DNA of 64,000 nt from an uncultured Sinobacteraceae bacterium (GTDB lineage Bacteria; Pseudomonadota; Gammaproteobacteria; Nevskiales; Nevskiaceae): positions 922,658-986,657 of the forward strand of contig CAIJRD010000012.1 of NCBI GenBank assembly GCA_903822975.1. Direction: 5' to 3'. Position 1 is the stretch's first letter. The number at the start of each line of letters is the position of its first letter. A program made the position numbers and the translations under genes. This document shows, piece after piece, positions 35,447-45,056 of the stretch. The notes beneath the pieces are model-generated. The model was not told the DNA's origin. It saw nothing but the letters and a program-made list of their open reading frames with translations, and searched no databases.

Positions 35447-38400
35447 ATGGACGACAGCACCGCGCCGGCCAACATCCGCTCTCCGTACAAGGCGGCCCAC
35501 AAGGTCCGCTTCGTCACGGCCACGTCTTTGTTCGACGGTCACGACGCATCGGTCAACATCATGCGTCGCATTCTGCAGGCGTCCGGTGCGGAGGTGATCC
35601 ACCTCGGCCATAACCGCTCGGTGGCCGAAATCGTCAAAGCCGCGCTGCAGGAAGACGTGCAGGGCGTGGCGATCACGTCCTACCAGGGCGGTCATGTCGA
35701 GTTCTTCAAATACATGATCGACCTGCTGCGCCAGAACGGCGGCGAGAACGTCAAGGTGTTCGGCGGTGGCGGCGGCGTTATCGTCGCGTCCGAAATCAAG
35801 GAGCTGATGGACTACGGCGTTACGCGACTGTACTCGCCCGAAGACGGTGCCAAGCTCGGCCTGCAGGGCATGATCGACGACGTCATCCGCACCAGCGACT
35901 ACGATCTTTGCAAGCTGGCGCCGAACGAAGCAACGGCACTCGAAAGCCTGCAGAGCGGCGACCGCCGTCAGCTCGCGCGCGTGATCACTGCGATCGAGAA
36001 CGGCGCGTATTCCGCCACGACGCGCAGCACGTTGATCGACGCTGCGAAAAATATTCGCACGCCGGTGCTCGGCATTACCGGTACCGGTGGTGCGGGCAAG
36101 TCTTCGCTCACCGACGAGCTGATCCTGCGTCTGCGTCTCGATCAGGAAGACTCGGTGCGCGTGGCGATCATCTCGATCGACCCATCGCGCAAGCGCACCG
36201 GCGGCGCCTTGCTGGGCGACCGCATCCGCATGAACGCGATCGAATCCGAGCAGATCTTCATGCGCTCGCTGGCGACGCGCGACACCGGCACCGAAATTTC
36301 CGCAGCACTGCCGGATGTGTTGGCCGCCTGCAAATTGTCCGGCTTCGATCTGATCGTGGTCGAGACTTCCGGCATCGGCCAGGGCGACGCCGCGATCGTG
36401 CCGTTCGTCGATACCTCGCTGTACGTGATGACGCCGGAGTTCGGCGCCGCCTCGCAGCTGGAGAAGATCGACATGCTCGACTTCGCCGACTTCGTCGCGA
36501 TCAACAAGTTCGACCGCAAGGGTGCCGAAGATGCGCTGCGTGATGTGCGCAAGCAGTATCAGCGCAACCGCGAGCTGTTCATGCAATCGCCGGACACGAT
36601 GCCGGTGTTCGGCACGATGGCCTCGCACTTCAACGACGACGGCGTCACCGGTCTGTACCAGGCGCTGCTCGCCGCGCTCACCGAAAAAGGCTTGAAGCCG
36701 AAGCCCGGCGTGCTGCCGCGCGTCGACGTCAAGGCGTCCACGCTCGGCCGCGCGATCGTGCCGCCGGACCGCGTGCGCTATCTCGCCGAGATCGCCGACA
36801 ACGTGCGCGGCTATCACAAGGAAGTGGCCAAGCAGGCGCGTGTCGCCCGCGAGCGCCAGAGCCTGCGCATCGCGCGCGAGATTTTCGAAAAGAGCGGCAA
36901 GCCCCTGGCCGGCTTCGACGAGCTGGTATCGGCCAAAGACGGCGAACTCAGCAGCCAGGCACGCGAGCTGTTGTCGCAGTGGCCGACGCTGCAGCAGCAG
37001 TATGCCGGCGATGTGCAGGTGACCAAGGTGCGCGACAAGGAACTGCGCACCACGCTCACGTCCGAGTCGCTGTCCGGCACCAAGGTGCGCAAGGTCGCGC
37101 TGCCGCGCTTCGACGACGACGGCGAGACCGTGAAATTCCTGATGAAGGAAAACCTGCCCGGTTATTTCCCGTATGCCGCCGGCGTGTTTCCGTTCAAGCG
37201 CGAAGGCGAAGATCCGACGCGCATGTTCGCCGGCGAAGGCGATGCCTTCCGTACCAATCGTCGCTTCAAGCGCGTGTCCGAAGGCATGCCGGCGCATCGC
37301 CTGTCGACCGCGTTCGACTCGGTGACGCTGTACGGCTGGGACCCGGACCTGAGACCGGACATCTACGGCAAGGTCGGCAACTCCGGTGTTTCGATCGCGA
37401 CCCTCGACGACATGAAGGTGCTGTATTCCGGCTTCGATCTGTGTGCACCGACGACGTCGGTGTCGATGACGATCAATGGCCCGGCGCCGATGATTCTGGC
37501 GATGTTCATGATCACCGCCATCGAACAGCAGCTCGAGCGCTTCGTCGAAGCCAACGGGCGTCAGCCGGACGAGTCCGAATTCAAAACGCTGCGTGCGAAG
37601 ACGCTGTCGACCGTGCGCGGCACCGTGCAGGCCGACATCCTGAAAGAGGACCAGGGCCAGAACACCTGCATCTTCTCCACCGAATTCGCGCTGAAGATGA
37701 TGGGCGACATCCAGCAGTATTTCGTCGACCACAAGGTGCAGAACTTCTACTCGGTGTCGATCTCGGGCTACCACATCGCCGAGGCCGGCGCGAACCCGAT
37801 CAGCCAGCTGGCCTTCACGCTCGCCAACGGATTCACCTACGTCGAGAGCTATCTCGCGCGCGGCATGCACATCGACGATTTCGCGCCGAACCTGAGCTTC
37901 TTCTTCAGCAACGGCATGGACCCGGAATACAGCGTGATCGGCCGTGTGGCCCGACGCATCTGGGCAGTGGCGATGAAAAACAAGTACGGCGCCAACGAGC
38001 GCAGCCAGAAGCTGAAGTATCACGTGCAGACTTCCGGCCGCTCGCTGCACGCGCAGGAAATGAACTTCAACGACATCCGCACCACGCTGCAGGCGCTGCT
38101 GGCGATCAACGACAACTGCAACAGTCTGCACACCAACGCTTACGACGAGGCGATCACCACGCCGACCGAAGAAAGCGTGCGCCGCGCGATGGCGATCCAG
38201 CTGATCATCAACCGCGAATTCGGCCTGGCCAAGAACGAGAACTCCTTGCAGGGCAGCTTCATCGTCGATGAACTGACCGACCTGGTGGAGGAAGCCGTAC
38301 TCAAGGAGTTCGAGGCGATTGCCAATCGCGGTGGCGTACTCGGTGCGATGGAGACCGGTTACCAGCGCGGCAAGATCCAGGAAGAATCGCTGTACTACGA

Positions 38401-38716
38401 ACACAAGAAGCACGACGGCTCGCTGCCGCTGATCGGCGTCAACACGTTCCGCAATCCGAATGGCGATCAGACGCCGCAGGAAATCGAACTGGCGCGCTCG
38501 ACCGACGACGAGAAGCAGTCGCAGCTCAAGCGGCTCGCCGAGTTCCAGGCCACGCACGCGAGCGAGTCTGCGCAGATGCTCAAGCGCCTGCGCCAGACGG
38601 TGATCAAGGACGGCAACATCTTCGCCGTGCTGATGGATGCCGTGCGCTGCTGCTCGCTCGGCCAGATCACGCACGCGCTCTACGAAGTCGGCGGCCGTTA
38701 TCGCCGCAACATGTAA
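35447..38716 (+). CDS. icmF: Fused isobutyryl-CoA mutase (IcmF)
   Basis: A 1089-residue adenosylcobalamin enzyme that interconverts isobutyryl-CoA and n-butyryl-CoA. The N-terminal B12-binding domain has [22 protein letters not shown] and TSYQGGH. A MeaI-type G-protein chaperone follows, with P-loop GTGGAGKSS near residue 212 and base motif NKFDRKG. The C-terminal half is the mutase barrel ([41 protein letters not shown]). Domain order and size are those of IcmF, not of methylmalonyl-CoA mutase. Thiolase and Hbd genes follow at once, so the butyryl-CoA formed can be oxidised to acetyl-CoA, given an acyl-CoA dehydrogenase and hydratase. Related pivalyl- or isovaleryl-CoA mutase activity is possible. 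Confidence 0.95.
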   Translation: MDDSTAPANIRSPYKAAHKVRFVTATSLFDGHDASVNIMRRILQASGAEVIHLGHNRSVAEIVKAALQEDVQGVAITSYQGGHVEFFKYMIDLLRQNGGENVKVFGGGGGVIVASEIKELMDYGVTRLYSPEDGAKLGLQGMIDDVIRTSDYDLCKLAPNEATALESLQSGDRRQLARVITAIENGAYSATTRSTLIDAAKNIRTPVLGITGTGGAGKSSLTDELILRLRLDQEDSVRVAIISIDPSRKRTGGALLGDRIRMNAIESEQIFMRSLATRDTGTEISAALPDVLAACKLSGFDLIVVETSGIGQGDAAIVPFVDTSLYVMTPEFGAASQLEKIDMLDFADFVAINKFDRKGAEDALRDVRKQYQRNRELFMQSPDTMPVFGTMASHFNDDGVTGLYQALLAALTEKGLKPKPGVLPRVDVKASTLGRAIVPPDRVRYLAEIADNVRGYHKEVAKQARVARERQSLRIAREIFEKSGKPLAGFDELVSAKDGELSSQARELLSQWPTLQQQYAGDVQVTKVRDKELRTTLTSESLSGTKVRKVALPRFDDDGETVKFLMKENLPGYFPYAAGVFPFKREGEDPTRMFAGEGDAFRTNRRFKRVSEGMPAHRLSTAFDSVTLYGWDPDLRPDIYGKVGNSGVSIATLDDMKVLYSGFDLCAPTTSVSMTINGPAPMILAMFMITAIEQQLERFVEANGRQPDESEFKTLRAKTLSTVRGTVQADILKEDQGQNTCIFSTEFALKMMGDIQQYFVDHKVQNFYSVSISGYHIAEAGANPISQLAFTLANGFTYVESYLARGMHIDDFAPNLSFFFSNGMDPEYSVIGRVARRIWAVAMKNKYGANERSQKLKYHVQTSGRSLHAQEMNFNDIRTTLQALLAINDNCNSLHTNAYDEAITTPTEESVRRAMAIQLIINREFGLAKNENSLQGSFIVDELTDLVEEAVLKEFEAIANRGGVLGAMETGYQRGKIQEESLYYEHKKHDGSLPLIGVNTFRNPNGDQTPQEIELARSTDDEKQSQLKRLAEFQATHASESAQMLKRLRQTVIKDGNIFAVLMDAVRCCSLGQITHALYEVGGRYRRNM

Positions 38717-38766
38717 TCACGCCGCAGCTCAGTCAAACCTTCATTTCTCAGGAATCTCGGAATCTC

Positions 38767-39951
38767 ATGTCTTTACCTGAAGTCTTCATCGTCAGCGGCG
38801 CGCGCACGGCCATTGGTACCTTCGGCGGCTCGCTGAAAGACGTTCCGCTGTCCGCATTGGCGACCACACCGATTCGCGCCGCGATCGAACGCGCCGGGAT
38901 TTCCGCCGATCAGGTCGAACACGTCGTCATGGGCAACGTGATTCCGACCGAACCGCGCGATGCCTATCTCGGCCGCGTGGCCGCGATGGACGCCGGCATT
39001 CCGAAGGAAGCACCCGCCTTCAACGTCAACCGCCTGTGCGGCTCTGCGCTGCAGGCGATCGTGTCGGCCGCACAGACCATCCTGCTCGGCGACGCCGGTA
39101 TCGCCATCGGTGCAGGTGCGGAATCGATGAGCCGCGGCGCCTATCTGCTGCCGTCGCAGCGCTGGGGCGCGCGCATGGGCAATGCCGAAGTGCTCGACTA
39201 CATGGTCAGCATCCTGCACGACCCCTTCCAGAACATTCACATGGGCGTGACCGCCGAGAACGTCGCGGCGCGCTACGGCATCACCCGCGAAATGCAGGAC
39301 GCGCTGGCGCTGCAGAGCCAGCAGAACGCTGCGCGCGCGATTGCCGAAGGCCGCTTCAAGAGCCAGATCGTGCCGGTGGAGATCAAGACGCGCAAAGGCG
39401 TGGTCGTGTTCGAAGTCGATGAAGGCGTGCGCGGCGAGACATCGTTGGAAGGCCTCGCCAAGCTCAAGCCGGTATTCAAGAAGGACGGTCTGGTGACCGC
39501 GGGCAATGCCTCGTCGATCAACGACGGTTCGGCCGCCGTGGTGCTCGCCTCGGGCGACAAGGTGAAGGCACTGAACCTGAAGCCGCTCGCGCGACTGGTG
39601 GCCTATGGCCACGCCGGTGTCGAGCCGGCCTACATGGGCATCGGCCCGGTGCCGGCGACGCAGCAGGCCTTGAAGCGCGCGGGACTGAAGGTGTCGGATC
39701 TCGACGTGATCGAATCCAACGAAGCTTTCGCCGCACAAGCCTGCGCGGTGGGACGCGAACTCGGCTTCGATCCGGCCAAGGTCAACGTCAATGGTTCCGG
39801 CATTTCGCTCGGGCATCCGGTCGGCGCCACCGGCGCGATCATCACGATCAAGGCGATCGCCGAACTGCACCGCACCGGCGGACGCTATGCGCTGGCAACG
39901 ATGTGCATCGGTGGCGGCCAGGGCATCGCCGCGATCTTCGAACGCGTCTGA
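38767..39951 (+). CDS. Acetyl-CoA C-acyltransferase (thiolase)
   Basis: A 394-residue thiolase. The acyl-accepting Cys91 lies in [10 protein letters not shown], the catalytic His in GHPVGATG and the second Cys in CIGGGQG. NEAFAAQ is also intact. Size and motifs fit the biosynthetic/BktB-type group that accepts short- and medium-chain 3-oxoacyl-CoA. It is 50 bases after icmF and 25 bases before the hydroxyacyl-CoA dehydrogenase, forming one operon that finishes beta-oxidation of butyryl-CoA-like products. Confidence 0.93.
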   Translation: MSLPEVFIVSGARTAIGTFGGSLKDVPLSALATTPIRAAIERAGISADQVEHVVMGNVIPTEPRDAYLGRVAAMDAGIPKEAPAFNVNRLCGSALQAIVSAAQTILLGDAGIAIGAGAESMSRGAYLLPSQRWGARMGNAEVLDYMVSILHDPFQNIHMGVTAENVAARYGITREMQDALALQSQQNAARAIAEGRFKSQIVPVEIKTRKGVVVFEVDEGVRGETSLEGLAKLKPVFKKDGLVTAGNASSINDGSAAVVLASGDKVKALNLKPLARLVAYGHAGVEPAYMGIGPVPATQQALKRAGLKVSDLDVIESNEAFAAQACAVGRELGFDPAKVNVNGSGISLGHPVGATGAIITIKAIAELHRTGGRYALATMCIGGGQGIAAIFERV

Positions 39952-39976
39952 GTTCGCGATCCGGAATCCCCAGCGC

Positions 39977-40828
39977 ATGAGCATTCAAACCGTAGGCGTG
40001 ATTGGCGCCGGCACGATGGGCAACGGCATCGCGCAGGCCTGCGCCAGCGCGGGACTTGCCGTGGTGATGGTCGACATCAACGATGCGGCCGTGGCGCGTG
40101 GCGTGGCAACGATCACCACCAGCCTCGACCGACTGGTGAAGAAGGACAAGCTCGCCGCCAGCGAGCGCGATGCGGTGCTCGCGCGCGTGCGCGGCACCAC
40201 GCACTATGCCGATCTCGCGCCATGCGATCTGGTGATCGAAGCGGCGACCGAGAGCCCGGAGCTGAAGCAGCGCATTCTCAAGCAGGTCGGTGAAACCCTG
40301 CGTGCCGATGCGCTGTTGGCCACGAATACTTCGTCGATTTCGATCACCGCGCTGGCGGTGGCGAGTGGTCGCGCCGAGCGCTTCATCGGTCTGCACTTCT
40401 TCAACCCGGTGACGCTGATGCCGCTGGTCGAAGTGATCCGCGGCCTGCAGACGTCCGATGCGACTTACACGGCGGTGATGGCGTTTGCGAAGGCGGTCGG
40501 CAAGAGCCCGATCACCGTGCGCAACGCACCGGGCTTCGCGGTCAACCGCATTCTCTGCCCGATGATCAACGAGGCGGTGTTCGCATTGCAGGACGGCGTG
40601 GCCTCGGCCGAGGATATCGATACCGGCATGAAGCTCGGCTGCAATCAGCCGATCGGTCCATTGGCGCTGGCCGATCTGATCGGTCTGGATACCTTGCTCG
40701 CGATCATGGAAACGCTGATGCGCGATCTCGGCGATCCGAAGTACCGCCCGGCACCGCTGCTGCGCGAAATGGTGGCCGCCGGTCGACTCGGCCGCAAGAG
40801 CGGCTACGGTTTCTATTCCTACGGCTGA
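39977..40828 (+). CDS. 3-hydroxybutyryl-CoA dehydrogenase (Hbd/PaaH type)
   Basis: A 283-residue NAD-dependent L-3-hydroxyacyl-CoA dehydrogenase. The N-terminal [14 protein letters not shown] motif binds NAD. The catalytic His lies in [16 protein letters not shown] and Glu in the same segment, followed by [18 protein letters not shown] and the C-terminal domain. It is the third gene of the icmF operon, 25 bases after the thiolase. PaaH, which acts in phenylacetate beta-oxidation, is the closest alternative use. Confidence 0.92.
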   Translation: MSIQTVGVIGAGTMGNGIAQACASAGLAVVMVDINDAAVARGVATITTSLDRLVKKDKLAASERDAVLARVRGTTHYADLAPCDLVIEAATESPELKQRILKQVGETLRADALLATNTSSISITALAVASGRAERFIGLHFFNPVTLMPLVEVIRGLQTSDATYTAVMAFAKAVGKSPITVRNAPGFAVNRILCPMINEAVFALQDGVASAEDIDTGMKLGCNQPIGPLALADLIGLDTLLAIMETLMRDLGDPKYRPAPLLREMVAAGRLGRKSGYGFYSYG

Positions 40829-41181
40829 GGCTGCAGCGCGGCGCGGTTAGCGTCGCGCATCTATACGCGGCGCGGCGCCGCGCGCATTAATTCGTTGTGT
40901 GAGGTGCGATGCGCGCACGTTGCAGCTGCGAATCGCGGCCGCAAATCGCGGCACAAGATCGCAGCCCAACATCGCGACACGATTCCGCGGCGTGATCGCT
41001 GATGGTTCAGTGATAGCAGGTCCGTCTGCGGATTGGCCCTGCAGCGCAGTGGCATTCAGCCACGTCACCCAATGCAGCACTGGAGCATGCGGGTGCATGC
41101 TCGGTCGGAAGTGTCGCCGGCCGGCGCGGCGCACGTCGCCCGACGTCGACATATCTGCGTTGCGCCGTCGCCGCTTGAGCC
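40829..41181. other. 353-base interval, low-complexity, no gene seen
   Basis: Contains repeated ATCGCGG/ATCGCR-type short motifs near 40925-40985 and otherwise nothing that can be supported. It lies between the convergent hbd and LuxR genes; no terminator with a T-tract was found. Confidence 0.45.
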
Positions 41182-41733
41182 CTACAACCAGCTGCGCTTT
41201 TCGGCGATGCCGAGTGCGGCGCTGCGCGTGCCGACGCCGAGGCGGCTGAAGATCTCTTTCAGATGCCACTTCACGGTGTTGTGTGAAAGCTGCAACTGCG
41301 CGGCGATCTCGCGATTGCTGAGCCCGTCGCGGATGCAGCGCATGATCGCGCGTTGCTTGGTGGTCAACACACGCGGCGCGGTCCCTTGCTGTGGCGAGAG
41401 ATCGGCAAACTCCGAGTCAGCGGCGTCGCCGCTTGGCGCCATCCGCAGCAGGGCGCGCACGCGTTGCGCCTGCGCATCGCTGCGCTCCGGCAAATCCGGA
41501 TACAGCCGCGCGATCAGCGCGGGTAAGCCGCCGGCGTGCTGTAGCTGACGCAGGAAGCGCAGCGCAGGTCGCGAGCGTCCGGCCTGCAGGCAGGCCAGCG
41601 CCTCGAGCAGCAATACGCTGCTTTCGCCTTCTGTGCCGGCGTCCACCTGCACGGATGCATCGTCGTTCTGCAAATCGTTTGCCGAACGGTTATCGCCGGT
41701 CTGCGCCATAGGATTCAACATTGATCGGTCCAT
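41182..41733 (-). CDS. Short LuxR-family (MalT-tail-like) regulator
   Basis: A 183-residue protein whose last 65 residues form a LuxR-type helix-turn-helix (LTTKQRAIMRCIRDGLSNREIAAQLQLSHNTVKWHLKEIFSRLGVGTR). The preceding 110 residues are helical (LLLEALACLQAGRSRPALRFLRQLQ) and resemble the last part of MalT/LAL regulators, whose ATPase and most of the sensor region are missing. It is thus a naturally short or truncated form. The ATG at 41733 is chosen because a promoter (TTGAAT, 17 bases, TACGAT at 41854-41826) gives a normal leader. Confidence 0.82.
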   Translation of the reverse strand: MDRSMLNPMAQTGDNRSANDLQNDDASVQVDAGTEGESSVLLLEALACLQAGRSRPALRFLRQLQHAGGLPALIARLYPDLPERSDAQAQRVRALLRMAPSGDAADSEFADLSPQQGTAPRVLTTKQRAIMRCIRDGLSNREIAAQLQLSHNTVKWHLKEIFSRLGVGTRSAALGIAEKRSWL

Positions 41734-41828
41734 ACATCCCCTGTATTGAGCCAGAGCCCTGCCTACGCTGGCCCGCTCGGTCGCTTTACCTGTTCCGCGC
41801 GCCGTCCACGGCACGCGAGCTGTAGATC

Positions 41829-41842
41829 GTACGGTTACATAC
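41829..41842 (-). promoter_or_regulatory. Operator-like palindrome (site 4 of 9) in the LuxR promoter
   Basis: GTACGGTTACATAC. On the minus strand TTGAAT (41854-41849) and TACGAT (41831-41826) are 17 bases apart, and the site overlaps the -10 and spacer. Confidence 0.6.
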
Positions 41843-42109
41843 CATATTATTCAAGCGGCCACCCCGGCCACGGCCTCGCATCTACGCGGGCTTGTTCGTT
41901 AGCGTACCATCTTAAAAGCTTGCTGGGTGGGTTCCAGACCGAATTGGATGGTTCGGCCGCGATGCGTTTGGCCGTCACGCTCGACAGGATCGCTGCCGCC
42001 CTAGACCCACCGTCGTCGCGCATGAGATTGCCGGGACGAATGCGCGACGGGCGATCTGCGCGGTCGCGCTGCGGGCCCTGCCGTTGATCTGCGGGCGATC
42101 CTGTGCCTG

Positions 42110-42181
42110 CTTCGCCGCTTCACCACTTCACCGCTTCACCACTTCACCGCTTCATCACTTCACCGCTTCACCACTTCACCA
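42110..42181. repeat. Tandem repeat, nine 8-bp units
   Basis: CTTCGCCG, then CTTCACCA and CTTCACCG largely alternating, with one CTTCATCA. The alternation makes a 16-bp higher-order unit. It is intergenic. Confidence 0.95.
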
Positions 42182-42462
42182 CGCTGCCTCTCGACAATTC
42201 TTCGCAAGCAATTCGTTCACGTGCTGCCACGTCTGCGAACGGTCTTCGAGCGCGAACACCAGGTTTCTCGATGGAGAGGTTCAACTTGGCGGCCACCACG
42301 CAAACGCGCCCGTCGATGCGCAGCGCATCAACAGATTCGTACCTCCTCAAATCGGCGGCGCTGGAGGCGCCGACGGCGAGCCGGGGCCGCGACAATTTCG
42401 CGTCAGCGACGAAGCGTTGGCAGCTGCGAGGCATCGCGACATGCGGACATAGCGCGACATGC

Positions 42463-42488
42463 GGACACGGACCCGCTGGTCCGTGTCC
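42463..42488 (-). terminator. Perfect 11-bp stem-loop after the aldehyde dehydrogenase gene
   Basis: GGACACGGACC and its exact complement flank CGCT, 19 bases beyond the ALDH stop on the minus strand. No T-tract is present. Confidence 0.5.
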
Positions 42489-42506
42489 ACACGCGCTGAG
42501 CTTCGT

Positions 42507-43958
42507 TTAGCCTGCCGGCAGGTAGATCGACTGGATCTGCTGGTAGGCGGCGAGCGATTCCGGACCGAGCTCGCGGCCGAGGCCGCTGGCCTTGACGCCA
42601 CCGAACGGCGACGCCAGGTCGATCACGTAACCGTTGACGCCGATCGTTCCGGTCTTCACGCGGCGTGCGATCGCCTGCGCACGCTTGCTGTCCGACGACC
42701 AGACGGTGCCACCGAGGCCGAACTCGGAATCGTTGGCGATCTTCACTGCCTCTTCTTCGTTCTGGTACTTGATGATCGACAGCACCGGTCCGAAGATTTC
42801 TTCCTGTGCGATCGATGCCTTGTTCGACACATCGGCAAACACGGTCGGCTCGACGAACCAGCCGCCATCAACATTCTTCGGACGTCCGCCGCCGGCGACC
42901 AGGCGCGCTTCGGTCTTGCCTTTGGCAATGAATCCTTCGACGCGCGTGCGGTGCTCGGACGAGGCCAGCGGTCCGACCTGTGTGTTCAGATCCAGCGAGT
43001 TGCCGACCTTCAGGCCGGACGCCATGCCGGCGATCGCGTCGACGATTTCGTCGTACCGGCTGGCCGGCGCGAGGATGCGGGTGGAGATCGCGCAGGTCTG
43101 GCCGTTGTTCGCGAACGACGCGAACAGCATGCCGTTGAGCACGTCTTCCATCTTGGCGTCGTCGAGAATGATGCCGGCCGACTTGCCACCGAGTTCGAGA
43201 CTGACCGGACGCAGCAAGCGTCCGCAGACTTCACCGATCTTGCGGCCCGCGCCGGTCGAGCCGGTGAAGGCGACTTTGTCGATGCCGGGATGCGACACCA
43301 GGTAAGCGCCGAGTTCGCGGCCGCCGGGGACCCAGTTGATCACGCCCTTTGGAATGCCGGCTTCGGCCGCAGCTTCGGCGACGACGTAGCAATCCAGCAC
43401 GGTGCCCGGCGACGGCTTCAGCACGATGGTGCAACCGGTGGCCAGCGCCGGACCGATCTTCATCATCGACAGCACGACCGGATAGTTCCACGGCACGATG
43501 CCGCCGACCACACCGACCGGCACGCGCCGCACCAGCGTATCGAAACCGAGCGGCGAGGCGCGCCGTTCCTCGACCTGCATCGCCGAGGCGAGTGCCGCGT
43601 AATAGCGCACGAGGCCGACGACATAGCCGCCTTCGTAGGCTTCGGCGAGGCTCAGCGGCATGCCGTTCTGCATGCTCACCGCGCGGGTCAGCTGCGTGGC
43701 GCGCTTTTCCAGCGCGTCGGCAAATTTGTTCAGGATTGCGGCGCGTTCGGCGGGCGCGCTGTCGGCCCAGCCGCCATCGAGTGCGCGACGCGCGGCGGCA
43801 ACGGCACGATCGATATCGGCTTCCGCGCCATCGGGCACGCTGCCGATGACGAGGCCGGTATTGGCGCCAATGACGTCGATGCGGTTCGACGTGGCCGGTT
43901 TCGACCAGTCGCCGTCGATATAGAAATTCTGATGATGCGTTTGCTCCTGCGTCTGCAT
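42507..43958 (-). CDS. NAD(P)-dependent aldehyde dehydrogenase
   Basis: A 483-residue ALDH superfamily enzyme that oxidises an aldehyde to a carboxylate. The Rossmann and catalytic motifs are intact: VPWNYPV, KPSPGTV, FTGSTGAGRKIG, catalytic Glu in ELGGKSAG and catalytic Cys in NNGQTCAIST. It is divergent from an atypical SDR, with site 5 of the shared operator in between. With the alcohol dehydrogenase at 49670 and the hydroxylase at 51022 it completes oxidation of a methyl group to an acid. Geranial/perillaldehyde-type substrates are plausible but unproven. Confidence 0.92.
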   Translation of the reverse strand: MQTQEQTHHQNFYIDGDWSKPATSNRIDVIGANTGLVIGSVPDGAEADIDRAVAAARRALDGGWADSAPAERAAILNKFADALEKRATQLTRAVSMQNGMPLSLAEAYEGGYVVGLVRYYAALASAMQVEERRASPLGFDTLVRRVPVGVVGGIVPWNYPVVLSMMKIGPALATGCTIVLKPSPGTVLDCYVVAEAAAEAGIPKGVINWVPGGRELGAYLVSHPGIDKVAFTGSTGAGRKIGEVCGRLLRPVSLELGGKSAGIILDDAKMEDVLNGMLFASFANNGQTCAISTRILAPASRYDEIVDAIAGMASGLKVGNSLDLNTQVGPLASSEHRTRVEGFIAKGKTEARLVAGGGRPKNVDGGWFVEPTVFADVSNKASIAQEEIFGPVLSIIKYQNEEEAVKIANDSEFGLGGTVWSSDSKRAQAIARRVKTGTIGVNGYVIDLASPFGGVKASGLGRELGPESLAAYQQIQSIYLPAG

Positions 43959-44034
43959 GGTGTCCTCCAGAATGTGCGCGGGGAGTCGGGGTTGCTACGA
44001 GTCGGCGAGTATCCGCCATCCAGCGTAGTAAGTG

Positions 44035-44048
44035 GTACGGTACAATAC
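44035..44048. promoter_or_regulatory. Operator-like palindrome (site 5 of 9) between ALDH and SDR genes
   Basis: GTACGGTACAATAC overlaps a plus-strand -10 box TACAAT (44041-44046) for the SDR gene, whose ATG lies 39 bases downstream. The ALDH start is 76 bases away on the other side. Confidence 0.7.
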
Positions 44049-44086
44049 TTTCTATCTGAACGAGCAGATTCCACCCCGACTAAGGC

Positions 44087-44878
44087 ATGGCCAACAACAT
44101 TGCAGTGCACGCATTCGCCGACAGCGGCGCCCTGATCACCGGCGGAACCTCGGGGGTCGGTCTCGCCACCGCGATCCAGTTGGCCCAGGCGGGGGTTCCC
44201 CGAATCGCGCTGGTTGGACGCAACGCCGAGCGCGGCGAACAGGCGCGCCAGGCGGTTCTGGCGGCAGCGCCAAACACACAGGTCAGCTTCGTGCAGGGCG
44301 ACGCCAATGAAGTCGCACAGGCACAGCGCATCGTCGCCGAGGCCAAGGACAAACTAGGCAGCGTCGACATCCTGGTCAATGCGACGATCGGCCATTACAC
44401 GCCCGAGCCGCTGCAGAACATCAATCCCGACGACATCGCACCGATCGTGCTGCAAACCGTGATGGCGCCGATGCTGATGTGTCGTCTGGTGCTGCCGCTG
44501 ATGCGCGAGCGCAAAGGTGGCGCGATCATCAACATCGCATCGGACGCCGCCAAGGTGCCGACGCCGGGCGAAACCGTGCTCGGTGCGGCGATGTCGGCGA
44601 TCGTGGTGTTTTCGCGCACGCTGGCGATGGAAGCCAAGCGCTTCGGTGTGCGCGTGAACGTGCTGACGCCGTCGCTGATCGAGGGTACGCCGACCGCGCT
44701 GCGCAATCAGGCATCCGGCTTCAGCGCCAAGCTGTTCGAGAAGATCGTGCCGATGGCGCACCTGGGTGTCGCCAAGCCGGACGATCTGGCGGCCTTGATC
44801 GTGTTTCTGGCCAGCCCCGCCGCGGGACGCCTCACCGGACAGACGATCAGCGTCAATGGCGGCATTTCCGCAGGCTAG
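44087..44878 (+). CDS. SDR-fold protein without the catalytic Tyr and Lys
   Basis: A 263-residue short-chain-dehydrogenase-fold protein. The cofactor motif TGGTSGVGLATAIQLA and the C-terminal GRLTGQTISVNGGISAG are normal, and the catalytic Ser (IASDAA) is kept. In the position where SDRs have YxxxK, the segment GETVLGAAMSA shows Leu for Tyr and Met for Lys; the BadH-like SDR at 29688 has GEVVYSGCKGA there. Also NATIG replaces NNAG. It may be a non-catalytic partner, or use other chemistry. It is controlled from the site 5 promoter and is divergent from the ALDH gene. Confidence 0.85.
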   Translation: MANNIAVHAFADSGALITGGTSGVGLATAIQLAQAGVPRIALVGRNAERGEQARQAVLAAAPNTQVSFVQGDANEVAQAQRIVAEAKDKLGSVDILVNATIGHYTPEPLQNINPDDIAPIVLQTVMAPMLMCRLVLPLMRERKGGAIINIASDAAKVPTPGETVLGAAMSAIVVFSRTLAMEAKRFGVRVNVLTPSLIEGTPTALRNQASGFSAKLFEKIVPMAHLGVAKPDDLAALIVFLASPAAGRLTGQTISVNGGISAG

Positions 44879-45014
44879 TCACCGCTGATGCGCGGTGCGC
44901 GCAAATTGCTGCGGGCAGGCGCAAGGGTTTCGAGGCAAGAACCAGTGACAGTTGCGCGCCTACCGCTTGGCGACACCCGTTCGATGTTCGCAGCCATCGA
45001 ATTCGACTGAAGCC

Positions 45015-45056
45015 AGCGCTGCTCGCGCCGACTCGAGCCGACTCGCGAGCAGCGCT
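45015..45056. terminator. 13-bp perfect stem-loop between convergent SDR and TetR genes
   Basis: AGCGCTGCTCGCG and its exact complement flank a 16-base loop. The right arm reaches the stop codon of the TetR gene. No T-tract is present on either side, but the stem is the longest in the window. Confidence 0.55.

Larger units (their letters stand above)
41855..42506. other. Roughly 650-base interval without a gene, with an 8-bp array and a terminal hairpin
   Basis: No coding sequence is supported on either strand. The octamer array at 42110-42181 and the hairpin at 42463-42488 are the only ordered elements found besides the LuxR promoter at the left edge. Confidence 0.45.

Noticed and set aside
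35429..38674. A very long open frame (over 1000 codons) on the minus strand opposite icmF
   Set aside because: It mirrors a highly conserved gene in a GC-rich genome, has no ribosome site and gives a His/Arg/Val-rich product without any domain. Similar antisense frames opposite 13129-15198 and 47139-49598 were rejected for the same reason.
40829..41181. Possible tRNA or small RNA in the low-complexity interval after hbd
   Set aside because: No cloverleaf, T-loop consensus or terminator with a T-tract was found.
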